Source: Acidobacteriota bacterium (GTDB taxonomy: Bacteria > Acidobacteriota > Terriglobia > Terriglobales > Acidobacteriaceae). From it: a DNA stretch of 6,789 nt. Every line of letters begins with the position of its first letter. The stretch's first letter is position 1. The position numbers and the translations under genes are program-made. The stretch lies in assembly GCA_003223595.1 (NCBI GenBank), contig QHVR01000254.1, forward strand, positions 1-6,789, given 5' to 3'. This document shows, in pieces, positions 6,510 to 6,789 of the stretch. The notes below the pieces were generated by a model, which was given only the letters and a program-made list of their open reading frames with translations, searched no databases and was not told the DNA's origin.

Positions 6510-6789
6510 TCAGGCCTGAGCAGGAGAGAGTACAAACTTCACGTCGGTCAGGAGTTTCTCGGCTGCGTCGCCCGGATCAAGCGCGGCGAACTGATCATCC
6601 AGGGGGAGCAATCGGAGGCCAGGAACAATCTCCTGCAACACTGTACGAATTGGTTTACCACGCAACATCTGAATACGAGAAGAGACAATCACCAGCCGGG
6701 CCTTGGTGGCCTTCAGCAGAATGGGTGCGTCCTCGACGGCGGTCGTAGTTAACGCGTTGAATCCGGCCGTGCAGAGAATCTCGCGCAGG
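6510..6789 (-). CDS. Receiver-like (CheY-like) protein, C-terminal part, 5' end outside window
   Basis: The minus-strand frame is open from the window edge to TGA at 6510-6512, about 92 residues. It reads from LREILCTAGFNALTTT through VEDAPILLKATKARLVIVSS to LTDVKFVLSPAQA. The order resembles the middle of a response-regulator receiver domain: end of helix 1, strand 2, helix 2 (EDAPILLKATK), strand 3 (ARLVIVSS), helix 3 and strand 4 (GLRLLPL). The usual phospho-acceptor Asp after strand 3 is replaced by Ser (codon 6681-6683), so if it is a receiver it is probably not phosphorylated by the standard route. The protein stops soon after a last helix, without a fused DNA-binding domain. Start codon and first strand lie outside the window. 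The coding call rests on the open frame reaching the edge and natural codon use; the receiver call is tentative. Confidence 0.6.
   Translation of the reverse strand, partial: LREILCTAGFNALTTTAVEDAPILLKATKARLVIVSSRIQMLRGKPIRTVLQEIVPGLRLLPLDDQFAALDPGDAAEKLLTDVKFVLSPAQA

Noticed and set aside
6402..6752. Plus-strand frame with a good GGAGGTG (6404-6410) before an ATG at 6420
   Set aside because: The site is attractive, but most of the frame overlaps the minus-strand receiver-like gene, which has better protein character. The plus translation has no recognisable domain and ends in Arg/Gln/Gly-rich sequence typical of a shadow frame.
1..6789. CRISPR array, transposase, toxin-antitoxin, phage-defence or biosynthetic cluster
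   Set aside because: No spaced direct repeats at DNA level, no integrase or transposase motifs, and every large frame is explained by housekeeping or envelope genes.

Overview
This is an ordinary-looking chromosomal stretch, most likely from an Acidobacteriota genome (Terriglobia, Koribacter-like). I base that on the moderately high GC, the style of the TonB-like protein (a TG-G/A-F repeat region before a TonB C-terminal domain), the envelope-heavy gene content, and a palindromic element beginning TGTCATCCTGAG of a kind I associate with these genomes. The assignment is inference; no rRNA or other marker gene is present.

Layout: bases 1-824 (+) hold the 3' part of a sodium:solute symporter gene whose start lies outside the window. 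Bases 895-2037 (+) encode a TonB-family energy transducer with one N-terminal membrane anchor. Bases 2116-3909 (+) encode a secreted M48 zinc metalloprotease carrying a long extra N-terminal domain. These three genes are co-directional with gaps of 70 and 78 bases. A 162-base convergent junction (3910-4071) carries a 55-base palindrome and a strong intrinsic terminator. Bases 4072-6300 (-) encode a lipoprotein phosphoesterase of the phospholipase C/acid phosphatase family with three tandem Ig-like modules. A 209-base gap (6301-6509) presumably holds its promoter. The window closes with the C-terminal part of a degenerate receiver-like (CheY-like) protein on the minus strand, 6510 to the window edge.

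How the genes fit together: four of the five products act in or across the envelope (ion-coupled uptake, TonB energy transfer, periplasmic proteolysis, surface phosphoester hydrolysis). A shared role in nutrient acquisition and envelope maintenance is plausible, but the sequence does not prove one pathway. I found no CRISPR array, mobile element, tRNA or rRNA, and no convincing undescribed system. The items most worth a second look are the periodic TG-x-F repeat in the TonB-like protein, the two-domain architecture of the M48 protease, the UNCG-capped palindrome at 3929-3983, and the receiver-like protein lacking its phospho-acceptor aspartate.
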